Source: Acanthopleura granulata (taxonomy: Eukaryota > Mollusca > Polyplacophora > Chitonida > Chitonidae). Taken from it: a DNA stretch of 64,000 nt. Numbering within the stretch: the first letter of the stretch is position 1; every line of letters starts with the position of its first letter. Under the pieces are notes generated by a model. It was not told where the DNA came from. It did no database searches and saw nothing but the letters and a program-made list of their open reading frames with translations. Where the stretch lies: NCBI GenBank assembly GCA_016165875.1, contig JABBOT010000001.1, positions 12,336,540 to 12,400,539 on the forward strand, read 5' to 3'. Of this stretch, positions 12,801 through 24,900 are shown in pieces. Both the position numbers and the translations under genes were made by a program.

Positions 12801-15800
12801 CTTGTTGTCAGAGCCACCAGAGTGGGAAGACTTTGATGGGGATGATGATGAAGTTGACCTCAGAGCATACAATGTCATAGGAGGAGTGTTTCACTTCAAT
12901 CTCCTGCACCTACCCCCTCAACCCAAGACAGTCAACAACTGGACCATGACGCTGTGTGAGTCAGTCTTGTGTCTGTATTTGACATCGTCAGCAATTTTTA
13001 GTTACCCGAGTGTGCTGCTGTCTTTTCACACATGACACATCATGTCAAGTGAATATTGCAGTCTTTTTGCATCATGATAATTATTTTATCTGAGATACGT
13101 ACTCTGCACATCTGTGAATTATTCATCTATGCGCGATGACAGGTTGTGTTAGCTTGTTAATATGTGTGAAAATCTGTCCGTTAACTTTACATATAAAGGC
13201 TTCTCAGTTGCAGTTTTCCTTCAAAATATTGTTATTTCCACAACTTGCTTTCACATGAAAGAATGTTGTTTGGACTTCTTTCTCTAAATCATATGTGCAG
13301 CATCAAATTAATAAAAGCACAAGTGAATGCATAATAGTGTTGTTGATATGTTACTGTTGTGTGTATATGGCAGTGGTAGATCCCCCAGAACTGGAGCACA
13401 TGGACTATGTCGCTGACTTCTGCGCTCCTGTCGCCCCCAGCCCTAGTAAGGACCAGAAGGAACCAAAAGATGGACAGGAAGAGAAGAAGAAAGAGGAGAA
13501 GCCGCCCATAGGGGTGACTATGAGGTGTGACACAGTGTCCATCACTGAACTGCTGAGGTTGATCACACCTGTTTCATGTGGACATGCAGTGGGCTACCTT
13601 GCAGATCACTGAACTGCAGAGGTTCTTCACATCTGCTACATATGGACATGCAGTGAAGTACCTTGCAGATCACTGAACAGCAGAGGTTCTTCACACCTGT
13701 TACATGTGAACATGCAGTGGGATACCCTGCAGATCACTGAACAGCAGAGGTTCTTTACGTCCGTTACATATGAACACTAGGAGAAAGATGTAGGAGTCTT
13801 TTATTCCACTTACCTTGACACCTATGTTTGCTGGTATGTTTGAATTACATGCACTTGTCATAGAGCACTAATTAGGAATGCACACGTAGAGTGTGTGAAG
13901 AGGGTAGTCAACTCTAGGACAAATAATACTTGCAGGCTGTATCATATACCAGTATCTCAAGGCAGTGAGGCGGGCACAAAGTGTAGGAAATGTAGCCATG
14001 TGTGACCCTTGTGGCTACATGTGGTGTGTCTTGTTAAAGTCTCACTTGTTATAATAATACTTAAAGTTATACAAGAACCCCAGCAAAGCATGTACTGGAT
14101 CTCCCCCTCTGCCACCTTCATAGTGAAGGGCCTCACCCGACAATCATTGACCACGAGGTGCTGCTCAGGTGCATTATTAATCAGTAGGAGATCCTTGACA
14201 AAATGATGTTGTTGGAATGTGAGCATCATACCTAAGCCTGTACTCTCATAGGTTACCAGAAGGTGTGCTGTTTATACCTTTGCCTTTACTCTTATAGACT
14301 ACCAGAGGATGTACTGTTTACACCTTTGCCTTTACTGTTATAGATTACCAGGAGATGCATTGTTTATACCTTTGCCTTTACTGTCACAGGCTACCAGAAG
14401 ATGTACTGTTTACACCTTTGCCGTTACTGTCACAGGCTACCAGACGATGTACTGTTTACACCTTTGCCGTTACTGTCACAGGCTACCAGACGATGTACTG
14501 TTTACACCTTTGCCTTTACTGTCACAGGCTACCAGATGATGTACTGTTTACACCTTTGCCGTTACTGTCACAGGCTACCAGACGATGTACTGTTTACACC
14601 TTTGCCGTTACTGTCACAGGCTACCAGACGATGTACTGTTTACACCTTTGCCTTTACTGTCACAGGCTACCAGATGATGTACTGTTTACACCTTTGCCGT
14701 TACTGTCACAGGCTACCAGACGATGTACTGTTTACACCTTTGCCTTTACTGTCACAGGCTACCAGACGATGTACTCTTCATGGAAGAACCCCAAGTGGCA
14801 CGCTGGGACATCCATAGCAGGTGCTGGAAGCTGGATGGCTTCACAGATATTAAATACTTTGAAGGTTAGTTTGAACAAGCAGTTATATTTTGTCTATCTA
14901 GAGGGTAGAGGGATAAATGAAAAATGGTACATATAATTGTGTTCTGACAGATACAGATAACTCACTGACTTTGATTGTCACTGATTCGGACTCTCAGACA
15001 CTGGGGCCTCCACTGACTGGGATGTTCACTGATTGAGACCCTCAGAGACTGGGGCCTTCACTGACTGGGGTGTTCACTGATTGGGACCCCCAGAGACTGG
15101 GGCCTTCACTGATTGGGACCCTCAGAGACTGAGGCCTTCACTGACTGGAATGTTCACTGATTGGGACCCTCAGAGACTGGGGCCTTCACTGACTGGAATG
15201 TTCACTGACTGGGACCCTCACATATGGAACCCTTTCTGACAGGGATCCGCAGGCTAACTGACAGGAACCTGCTGTGTCTGGGATCTTTACTGGGGGATAC
15301 AGTGATTCACTAGTTGGACCTTCCATGTGCTGGAACTAAAACAGATTTTCAGATGTGCAGAATTTTCACTGACTGTTACAATAAACTTCATTTTTTTTCA
15401 GAGGAACGTAAGCTAAAATTTAAAACCAACAGATTTGACACAATGGCCCTATTGCAAGACTTCCACATCAACATGCCCTTCCAGTCCTGGGAGATCCGAC
15501 CCCACTCTGTTAACAGTGCAGTGTTCACTATCATAGCTGCCATTGTGGAACTGGAAATAGAGATTAAAGTAAGTATAATCCTAATGATATTTATGTACAT
15601 GTAGATATCAGGATAAGGCGTCTTGTATGTACATGTAAGAGAAAACATTTTATGACATTATCTCTAAAACTGCACTTTTGGAGCAAATTTTAGGTTATAT
15701 AGGGTATTTCAAGAACCTGAACACTGATGCTGGCATGTTTCACATTTCAGGATTCCCTGTGTTGTCTCAGTAAGCCTGATGATAAATCTGAGCTCAGTCA

Positions 15801-18800
15801 CTTGCTTAACAAGTGGATGCTCCCCAGGGATTTGATCACGGTAAGAACATGTCCGCTCACTCTGTTGTGGAGGAACATTTTACACATGATATATGTTTAT
15901 AAATTAAATCTTTTGTCAGATGCAGTAGTTAAGCTTCTGGCTGTTGTTATATGCAAATCATGTTCAGAAATTGCCAATTGATAACATTTCTGTTCTGGCG
16001 TCACATATTTTATCAGATGCATCTGTTTCTGGCAGGAATCTTTTGGATAACAACAATGAAATTGCTGACATTGGCTGTTAAGCTTTATGATAATAAAGTC
16101 ATTGTAAATTATCATTTGTCGTAATATGAAGCTGTATTGCATCTGTTTGTGAAAACAGGCTCTTCAGAAAGCTGGAGTCAATGTGTTCCCAGCTGAAGAT
16201 TCTGCCAAGTATGTCAGCATTCAGGAAAAGGTAAGCCATCAAGTTGCCAGGGTCCTTATTTGTATGGACATAGTCCAGTTAGTGGCAGTCCCTAGCTTAT
16301 CACTACCTTATTATAAGTTCTCATATTTCTGTATTGAGCGTTTGTCCTTCTGCATTTAGGCCCATGTGATGATTTATTCATTTATTATTTGATTGGTGTT
16401 TTATGTTACACTCAAGAATATTTCATTTATACGATAACGACCAGCATTATGGTAGGGTGAAACCAGGCAGATCCCAAGGGAAACCCACGACCATCCACAG
16501 GTTGCTGGCAGACCTTCCCACATACGGCCTGAGAGGAGGCCAGCATGAGCTGGACTTGAACTCACAGCGACCACATTGGTGAGAGGCATGGGGTTACAAC
16601 GCCATGGTGGCGCGCTAACCCCCCTTCCCTGTGATGAAGCAGTATGTTTACATGCATGTTGTGTGACATAGCAGTGGTTCATGGATGTATCTGGCATATT
16701 CCTGGCCCTGGTTTCATGAAGCTAGTAATACCTTAACTGACATTCATGACAATGTACAGAGCTGTCAACCCAGATAGTACCAAAGTAAGAAACACCCAAA
16801 ACTAGGTTTCCAGAGACTGCACGCCCTGGTTGGACCCAGAATGAAGTCCTGATGAGGAATCTAGAGTGCAAATCCCCCCAAAATAGGTTTTTTCTTCGCT
16901 TTTTTAACTATGTTTTGGAAGCTTTTGCTGAAAAGTGTAGACATACTTTGTCATTATCCCATATGAAAACTTTAGAAAATAACAAAATGAAACATTTTTG
17001 TGTAAAAAAATGAATAAAAACATGAGAGTTAATACACTGACTGTGAGAATGTGATTCCAATTAAAAATACACGAGACTCCCTCAAAAACATGAGAGTTGA
17101 CAGGTATGTACATACATTAGATGTATAAAGTGCACTAAGGGCTACTTAACACACAGTATACTTAATTAAGCTGGCCCCAGGCTTACACTATCCCTCCGCA
17201 CCAATCTCCTCACAATCAAGGTCTGAAAATCGAGTTCTGCACAGGGTGGCTGCAGTGTGAATATCTCTGTTCAGTCAAACTACCATATCTGTTTAATGCG
17301 AACAGTTTACATTTGACTGTTTCAGAGTCCGATAGTGGAGGAGCGGTTGTATGAGCAGATGGCGCTGACCTCAGCAGCCATGTCATACTCCTGGTCCAAG
17401 TGGAACAGTGAGTGTGCTAATAGAGACTGGATACTGTTCCAGGGAGCTGAGGCTCTAGAGGATGAACCCCTGCTGGAGGTCAGTTACTTCAGAAGCAAAA
17501 TACCCATGTTTCAGTAATAAGTATTGGAGAGGACATTGTTTGTTTTTTTTTCATAGTTTTTTTTGTATATATATATATGGATATTGTTAAATATACTTTA
17601 TGTAGAATGGAGCTGGGCCTATTACTATTAAATGCTTAAAAATGTTTGCTGGGAAAATACAGCTGCCTTCTTTTGACACCATTGTTACATTTGGTTACAC
17701 CCATGTATTCATATAGGTGAAATCACATCTCACAGGATTTAATTAGAACTGTAATATGAAGATAGATCTGGCCAGTGTGATGTAGGACATCGGGAAATTT
17801 GTTAGAGACATTTATATTCCTGATATCATGTCAACTATTCAATGATTTTAAAGTAATGGTTATAGATTTTCACAGTGATTGGAGATTCATTGTAATATTT
17901 CAGTTGAACTGCTTACTGCATCATGTAGCTTATCAGTTCATAAGATATCAATGAAGTCCTCTCATGAGCAGATATAGACCTGATTTTCACAGAGAGCACA
18001 ATATGGTGACGTCATGCATGCCTGCATGTACTGTATATCTGGTACTTGTGCTATGGGAAAATTGTCTCAAAACAGAAACTAATGTCCCACTGACCTTGAT
18101 GTATTAACCTTAATTCAACAGGCAAAAAAGATGAAGCATAGAATAAAGGAGGTATTCTAGCATTCCTTAGAATTCGTAGATTTAGTTTTCTCTTTGACGT
18201 TCTAGTCTTCTCTCTTTTCAGTTTGGATGGTCTACGTTTGAAGTTTCTTTGTTACATGTATTTGTGTTCTATTTATTGTATTTTAATGTTGATGAACTTG
18301 ACAAGGTCTTTATACAGTGATCTTGGAGAACGTCATTTTCCTTGGTGCATACGTATCTTTTTAGTTTTCTTGATTCTCTGTAGAAGTATTTTATTACCTG
18401 ATACAACTTTACACTACATTAACCATTGGAGGTGAAATATTACACACTCAGACTGATCAAGAGAGTGTTTCTTCTTTGACATGGTTAAGTAGAATGATAT
18501 TGGGCCAGACATGTTTTTAGCATGGGTGAATTAACAGAATCTATAAGATTCGGTATTGGTATTCAGAGTTAGTGTAATGGTGTATGTATGAAAACAATGT
18601 TTGTAAACATTACTCATGTACATATTTTCCTGCCTCTCAGATTCCGCTTCCACAACATCCAGCTTTCCTGTTCTCATTGTTCCTCTTTCTGCTTTATGCA
18701 TCTTCAACTTGCAGTATTGAGTCCTCTTTATTGAAATTTTTTCTTTAATTAATGTTCGATTTCAACAAAAGATAGTGAGTAGATTTAACGGTGCGGTTAT

Positions 18801-19880
18801 AGTGCTATAACATCCTGACTCAAAAACTCTGTATTTAATGAATACTTTGGCGGACATAACAGTGCCTTGCATCTTGTATACTGCTAACACATTGCATACC
18901 ATCTGCTCTACCAATATTAACTCAAACAAAAATTCAATAAAATTTGAAAATTATTTTAGTGAAAAAAAAAAGGTTTGGGTTGTAATAGTTAGGATTCACT
19001 TGGTAATGTTTTCTTCATTGATTTTATAATTTTTGGTAATTTGAGCACATTTACTCATGTGGGAATGTTTTCAAGGTGGTCATATTTTGTTTTGTTTTTT
19101 TAGGAGGACTGGTCTCTCTTTCTAGTAACAAAGAGGAGAGCAATGAAACTCAAGATGACAGAGTATGACGAGACATTCTCAGACCAGTTGGCTGATGGTA
19201 CAGAAGTAAGTAAACTAAAGACAACTGAGTATGGTAAGACATTCTCAGACCAGTTGGCTGATGATACAGAAGTAACTAGGCTTAAGATGACGAAGAATGA
19301 CAAGACATTCTCAGACCAGTTGGCTGATGATACAGAAGTGAGTAAGCTTAAGATGACGAAGAATGACAAGACATTCTCAGACCAGTTGGCTGATGATACA
19401 GAAGTGAGTAAGCTAAAGATGAATGATTATGATGAAATTCTCAGACCAGTTAGTCGAGTATGACAAGACATTTTCAGACTTGTTGATCAATACAGAAGTA
19501 AGTAAATTAAAGATTACCAAGTTTGACGAAACATTCTCCGACCAGTTGGCTTAGAATAAGTAGACAGTTTCAGACCAGTTTGCTGTAATATGAATATAAA
19601 ATATACAAGGATTCTATTTAAATACAGTGTGACTGTTGGATTTCAAAATGAAATATTACCACTGGTAACTGATTATCTTCTCTTCAAACACCTGATCGAC
19701 CTGCAGACATCAAGCAATGAAACTTTTGTCCATCTGTTTCAGTTCCAGTCCAATCTGTACCACCTGCTGATGAACATAGGGAGTCAGAAGGCTCAGCAAA
19801 GGATTGACTGTGTCGACTATCAGTTTGTCCACTGCGTCCATCAGCTGCTCTCAGCCACAAAGTTTCTAACATATGCTTGA
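6861..19880 (+). CDS. DNAI7: dynein axonemal intermediate chain 7 (CASC1)
   Basis: 19 coding exons, 741 aa: 6861-6863 (ATG only), 8407-8500, 8624-8715, 9081-9185, 9314-9454, 9797-9877, 10346-10515, 10802-10956, 11227-11357, 11893-12022, 12812-12955, 13374-13524, 14758-14864, 15402-15568, 15751-15840, 16159-16230, 17326-17478, 19104-19205, 19743-19880. All phases join. Exon 2 starts PPKPGSGKKKLSKAEKEKLK, a charged coiled-coil start like vertebrate CASC1. Exon 5 has WHRYLRTDG, exon 8 FEIPKQLTLAE, exons 9-10 a Glu-rich linker, exon 14 DFHINMPFQSWEIRP, and the last exon ends LLSATKFLTYA. Human CASC1 is similar in length. Family role: axonemal inner-arm dynein component in motile cilia. Tandem repeats overlap the exon 13 acceptor and the exon 18 donor, so isoforms may vary by 22-aa steps at exon 18. 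Confidence 0.95.
12308..12395. repeat. 22-bp tandem repeat in DNAI7 intron 10
   Basis: About four copies of TTCATTGTAGTTAGGTGCTC with minor changes. Intronic and not near a splice site. Confidence 0.8.
13541..13790. repeat. about 67-bp tandem repeat just inside DNAI7 intron 12
   Basis: About four units, each carrying ATCACTGAAC(T/A)GC(T/A)GAGGTT and a CATGCAGTG block. The first unit starts about 16 nt after the exon 12 donor (13525), so it abuts but does not clearly include the exon edge. Confidence 0.8.
14251..14771 (+). repeat. 46-bp minisatellite of the DNAI7 exon 13 splice acceptor
   Basis: Twelve copies at an exact 46-bp period (acceptor positions 14251 + 46n, the last at 14757 being the true exon 13 junction). 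Each unit holds a pyrimidine tract, TGTCACAG in the late copies or CATAG/TATAG in the first three, then the exon-derived GGCTACCAGACGATGTACT. Late copies show a three-unit (138-bp) higher-order pattern in GCCG/GCCT and ACG/ATG variants. Only the last acceptor gives an open DNAI7 frame. I traced the copies at -46 and -138 and both run into stops. Confidence 0.9.
14962..15235. repeat. tandem repeat in DNAI7 intron 13
   Basis: Several imperfect copies of CACTGATTGGGACCCTCAGA followed by GACTGGGGCCTTCACTGACTGG. Intronic, about 170 bp before exon 14. Confidence 0.75.
16380..16625 (-). repeat. tRNA-derived SINE, family 1
   Basis: Near full-length copy in DNAI7 intron 16. Reverse-complement reading has a GGTTAGCGCGCCA head, a GAGTTCAAGTCC B box, the conserved body and an ACACCAATCAAATAATAAAT tail. 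Confidence 0.8.
19146..19580 (+). repeat. 66-bp tandem repeat spanning the DNAI7 exon 18 donor
   Basis: Four regular 66-bp units, then two or three decayed ones. Each unit encodes a 22-aa block of the type LK(M/T)T..(D/G).TFSDQLAD.TEVSK, with a potential donor after the TE codons: GAA|GTAAGT at 19206, GAA|GTAACT at 19272, GAA|GTGAGT at 19338 and 19404. All four are phase 0 and the frame stays open through them to a stop at 19461-19463. Splicing from successive donors would add 22, 44 or 66 residues before the last exon. Confidence 0.9.
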
Positions 19881-20132
19881 GGTCGTCCTAGAACCCGATA
19901 ACTTGGCTGTCCCTGGATCAGGTTGATCCACAGGGCCTGATAAGTAGAGATATTATGGGGCAGTGTGTGCCCTGGGTCTGAAAAGTTCTGTTGACAAATT
20001 ACGAGTAAAAGCATGAGACCTTGACAAAATTTGTCTGTAATGTAATCAAATCTTTCACATCATTCCATGTATGATAAGTGTATGTTTGTTTTCACACCAA
20101 ATTGTACATAAGATGTTTATTTATAGTCATTT

Positions 20133-20138
20133 AATAAA
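20133..20138 (+). terminator. DNAI7 poly(A) signal
   Basis: AATAAA about 250 nt after the DNAI7 stop codon; a plausible 3' UTR end. Confidence 0.7.
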
Positions 20139-20351
20139 CCCTTGTATTTGGAAGCAGTGTTGTAGTTGTGTTTTGGCATGTGTAACAAAGTGATTTCAAA
20201 TGCTTGAAGTTCCACAAACAAAACGGAGCCCTTCAGGACAAACCTGGCCTGACCTTATACAAGGCTGGATGGATAATCTCACCTGTAACCATCAATTCTC
20301 AAGTCATCATCAGTGTAGAAAACGGCAAGTTACTATTAAACAGATCTGATT

Positions 20352-20612
20352 TGATTTCATTTGATGGTGTTTTACGCTGTACTCAAGAATATTTCACTTA
20401 CACGACAGTGACCAGATTTATGTTGGAAGGATACTGGGCAGAGCCTGGGAGGAACCCACGACCATCTGCAGGTTGCTGGCAGACCTTCCCACGTATGACT
20501 GGACAGGGAGCCAGCAGGAGCTGGACTTGAGCTCAAAGCGACTGCATTGGTGAGAGGCACAGGGTCATGACACTGCACTGGCGCGCTAACCAGCTCTGCC
20601 ATGGAGGCCCCC
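20352..20612 (-). repeat. tRNA-derived SINE, family 1, with intact head
   Basis: Most complete head in the window. On the - strand it reads GCCTCCATGGCAGAGCTGGT followed by TAGCGCGCCAGTG, a tRNA-like A box (TGGCNNAGNTGG). Downstream come the AGTTCAAGTCC B box and the CTCAAG/AATATTTCA-type tail domain. Confidence 0.85.
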
Positions 20613-21492
20613 AAAACAGATCTGCAAGCCATTTTGACTGAAGGTGAGAGGTCCTCACCGAACCCAAGACTTTGTAAACAGCCACACGCAGGTCGTCGAC
20701 CACTTACTTTCCCCAAGACCCCATCAACTGCGAGACAGGGTAATCCGCAGAATTCCCTGTCCCAGCAACTGCCAAGAGCCTCTCCCAGGAAACAACCATG
20801 CTCTGAGAATTGTAGCCTGTTCACAGGTAGACCCTTGCATTGGGCACAGCAACTTCAGCAGACAATAACTCATTCTATCAATGAATTAAAACTGACATCA
20901 AGACCTAGACCTACCACGTCATGAGGTGGCAATGTCATTTTGTACAGAGATGTTACTCTGTTGCCATAATGTTGTGACCAAACAAACTGCATGTTAAACT
21001 GTGCTAATACACTATGCTGTAAATCTTCAACCTTTTCAATCACTAAAGCACTTCTGGGGAATTTATGCATACAATGATTATGAAAATGACGCTAAAAATG
21101 ATTTGTGTGATGTGACATGCGATCATCATAAAACTGTGCAAATTATTTCTCTACATCCTGCAATTTTGTCAGAGTGTCTCAAAATATTGGTTGCACAAGT
21201 GACTGAATAGGTTGAAGAATTAGGGTACATGCACTGGACACACAAACTCACACAGACACCTGCAGAGAGACACTATGAGGGACATTTCCTGGTCAAAGAA
21301 CAATCTCTGCCTAACGTAACTACCATTTGACTGAAAACTGAAACCGGACATAGCACATAATACACTTTAATGTCATTGTTTACAGCACCTAAAGTTATTT
21401 CAGGTGACTAAAACATGATGTGCCCATTTGATAAGAAAACAGATCTGTTAATAAAAACAAACTCAACAACAAGCAAGTTCAGCACGCTATAT
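20613..21492. other. intergenic spacer between convergent DNAI7 and NDUFA9
   Basis: No gene supported. The open frames at 20601-20924 and 20372-20824 overlap the SINE and its flank and have no family match. Confidence 0.6.
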
Positions 21493-21498
21493 TTTATT
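21493..21498 (-). terminator. candidate NDUFA9 poly(A) signal
   Basis: TTTATT on the + strand, AATAAA on the - strand, about 450 nt past the NDUFA9 stop. Other signals may exist. Confidence 0.45.
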
Positions 21499-21948
21499 TA
21501 CAAGATATCTGAGAAATGTAACAACCAAACGTATTGTAGTTTAAAGGTAGCACTTCCGATCAGATTTGACATCCACAATACATCCTGTAACACGCATGGC
21601 CATGTGAACTGAGCAGCAGGGTCCTCTATCTTAATCACAACAAACACTGGATGGTTTTAACATGTCATGTCCACACAGAAGAATCTCAAATACTATGACA
21701 CAATAATGTTGTTAGATGTGAACCCTTCAGTCTCACCTGCACAACTGATTATCTTTTCAAGATGTAAAGAATGGTGGTATGAAGAGAACAGGTACCAGAT
21801 CAAATTTCCTCAACATTTTTCTTGAGTGGACAAACAAAAAGGTGTAAAAATATACATCCAAATAACTTGAATAAGTCTTCTCATGTGGACCTGAAAGCCA
21901 AAACCTCCTCTGGTGTTTCATCTGGTAAAAAAGCGAAACTAGAATTGT

Positions 21949-24900
21949 CTATATGCCACCTAGTGCTTTCTCTGGGGGGTCAGGTTTGGGGAACTCCCCT
22001 AGTTTATCCTCGTAGTAGGCATACTGGCGGAAAGGTTTGAGTTCATAGTCGGCCCTGTCCTCTAGCTGTGTCAACTCCACCCCCAGGTCCTCCAGGTTAG
22101 GCAGGCCCCTCACCACATCTGTGACATGCTCCTGGGGAGAGGAACAGATCACACACAGGTTACAGATCACACACAGCTTACGAATCACCTACAGGTTATG
22201 GATCACCTACAGGTTGCAGGTCATACACAGGTTACTGATCACATGCTAGCTACAGATCACTCACAGGTTACTGATCACACACAGGTTACGGATCACAAGC
22301 TGGTTACAGATCACACACAGCTTACTGACCACATAACTTACTGATCACCTACAGGTTATGGATCATCTAACGGTTACAGGTCACCTACAGGTTACAGATC
22401 ACCTACAGCATTAAACATTATGAAAATGTGAGAAACTCAATTCGTGGAGTTAACCTTTCAAAACAAATTTTTAATGTTTTTTGGCCAATTGATCGTTGCA
22501 TTATACATGGTACAATTTCCGTTACCCAACTACACCAAACATACGCATGTTACTTTGGCTCTAACAACAAAATGGGTCATAATACATCGCACTGGTGTTG
22601 TGTATTACTTTCTATTCAGCACCCCTGGCAGTATGCAGTGTAAGAGCCACTCAGTTAAAACTAAGTTAAACTTAAAAGTAATTCAAACTGTGTGAAAGCA
22701 GCATCACAGATGGCGCTGCCTGCAGTCCTCGCATTTTTCCAGCTGATAAATCAGTAGAGCAGCATTAACAATGTTATAGGCCCAAGGTTGAGAAGGCACT
22801 GCGTGGTAAGGATTTTCACTCAGACAGAAATTTAGATGCAGAGTTCATTTAGCTGGCAAAAAATGCAAGGCAAAAAATTTGTTCTTAAATTACTGTTTGA
22901 ATGACGTATAAAGAGGAATAACTTCGAGCGTTCATGGTTGAAGCAAAGTAAAACACATTTCTATTGTTTTTGTTTGATTGTTTTTTTTTTTTCTTTCAGA
23001 TAAACACAGCCATTTTACTGACAGTTTTAAAATGCAACATGAATGCAGAACATGAACAGGATAAAAAGTTGATGTATACAAGAGAAGGTTAACAAAAAAA
23101 GTGCTTTGTTTTATAGAGAGAATGAAGTAGAAAATAAATATTTCAAATAAAAACAGTTGGGTTAATTTAATGTATTACAATTGAATAAGAACATCTTTTA
23201 ATAAAGAATACTTCTTTTTGATTGGTATTATACACAATCCTAAGGAATATTTCATTTATGAACGAAGGCCAGCACTATATACTTTGTGGAAAGAAACTGG
23301 ACAAAGTCCAGAGGAAACCCATGGTCATCCTTATATAAGTCATACTTATGACTTATGGAAAGGAAGTTGGTCTATGTCAGCCACAGTTGGACTTGAACTC
23401 ACATCATTCACACTGGTGAGAGGCTCCTGGGTCATTGTGAACTATGAATATTTGTCATAATTTTAAAATTTGATACTCTTAAAAAGTAAATGCAAGATAA
23501 AGTCTTCCTATAAAATTAAGATTTGGTCATTAAAAACTTATGGAATTTCGAATTATCTACCTAGGCTATTTCTTCTTATTTTTTTTTTTTTTTTTACCAT
23601 GAAATACACGGATGCTGCATCCATTATTATACTTGTTCATATAGCCTCGCCACATAATGATCCCTAAATGATCCTTTTCAGTCTCAACAGGCTGAATATT
23701 TCTGACAGTTGCCAATCAACATTCTGTCTTTTTAAAACTGCACACTTTTGTAACAGTTTACTATTCCATGGGCCCAATTATTGTACTATGCAACAACCAC
23801 ACCTAACAGGTTCTAGTTTCACTTAGATATGATAGCAGTCAATTTTCTGGATGGAGAAAGCTGGGGTGCTCTGGGAAGATCACAGATGTTTGGCTAGTTA
23901 CTTAAATACAGCCAAAAGTTGCACATTCTGGAATCCTGCTAGCTGGTCTGTGCACTGACAAAACAATGTGCAGCAGCCAACTACATGAGTTAAATGGTAT
24001 GTACAAGAGCAGAGTTGTATACAGTTAAGGGATAGAATGGTAATAAGTTACTGGCTTGACTCATGTCATATCCACTAATCTGGCTTAAATAATCCTGCGT
24101 TCTGATTGGTCAGAATTATTTTCACAGGTATGTTCCCTTTTTACATGGAGGTATTTATTTAATTAGTTGTTTCGAAACTGAAAAAAAAATCTAAGAAAAA
24201 ATTTAAGAGAAAAGATGGTCGTTTTCAATCTTCAAATTATACTCTTTAATGACAAATTTTCACTTATTTTCCTTCCACTTCCACTTTCACAGGTATCAAA
24301 TGACATATATTTTAAACACAAGCAAGTTCACTTTACATTTCATAAACACATCAGTTTAAGGACAATAATAAAGGGGCTGCAGGGTATGTTATTAATTTAA
24401 GTACACGTACATCAATTTCATAAATGTCTTCACGTTACAATATTATAAATAAAGAGGGAGAGAAGCCATTAATATAGATACAAATTGACATCAAACCCAC
24501 TGAAGCAAGCACTTAAAACCTGCTACTTAAAATGGTGTTTGCAGGGGCCATAGCACTACTACAATACAGGTAGCTCTCGTCTTCCCTAAGAACTAACACA
24601 TAACTTTGACAGTCAGACGTATGTGGTTTCAGAGTGGCTATCTCGAAGTCAGTTAGTTTAGTGCCATAAAACACTAAAGTTGAACATTACATATACTAAT
24701 AATATATCAAGTAGACTTACTGCTTCCACTTTCTCCAAGTTAAACCTTGGGTAATTGGGCATCATTCCCATAATTTTGGCTGTCAACCTGTAAAACACAA
24801 CACAAATAAACAATGTATTAGTCTGGCATACGCAGCTATTACAAAATTTCCCTCACGAAACCCCACTTGTTGGATACTGTTTACAACTATGCATTTGAGC

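Noticed and set aside
14309..14936. Long + strand frames with repeated LPDDVLFTPLPLLSQ peptides
   Set aside because: Translations of the 46-bp acceptor array in three frames. Only the last unit joins a real exon; I treat the rest as intronic.
22126..22410. Short regularly spaced repeats resembling a CRISPR array
   Set aside because: Repeats are contiguous 17-mers without unique spacers, in an animal intron; a minisatellite.
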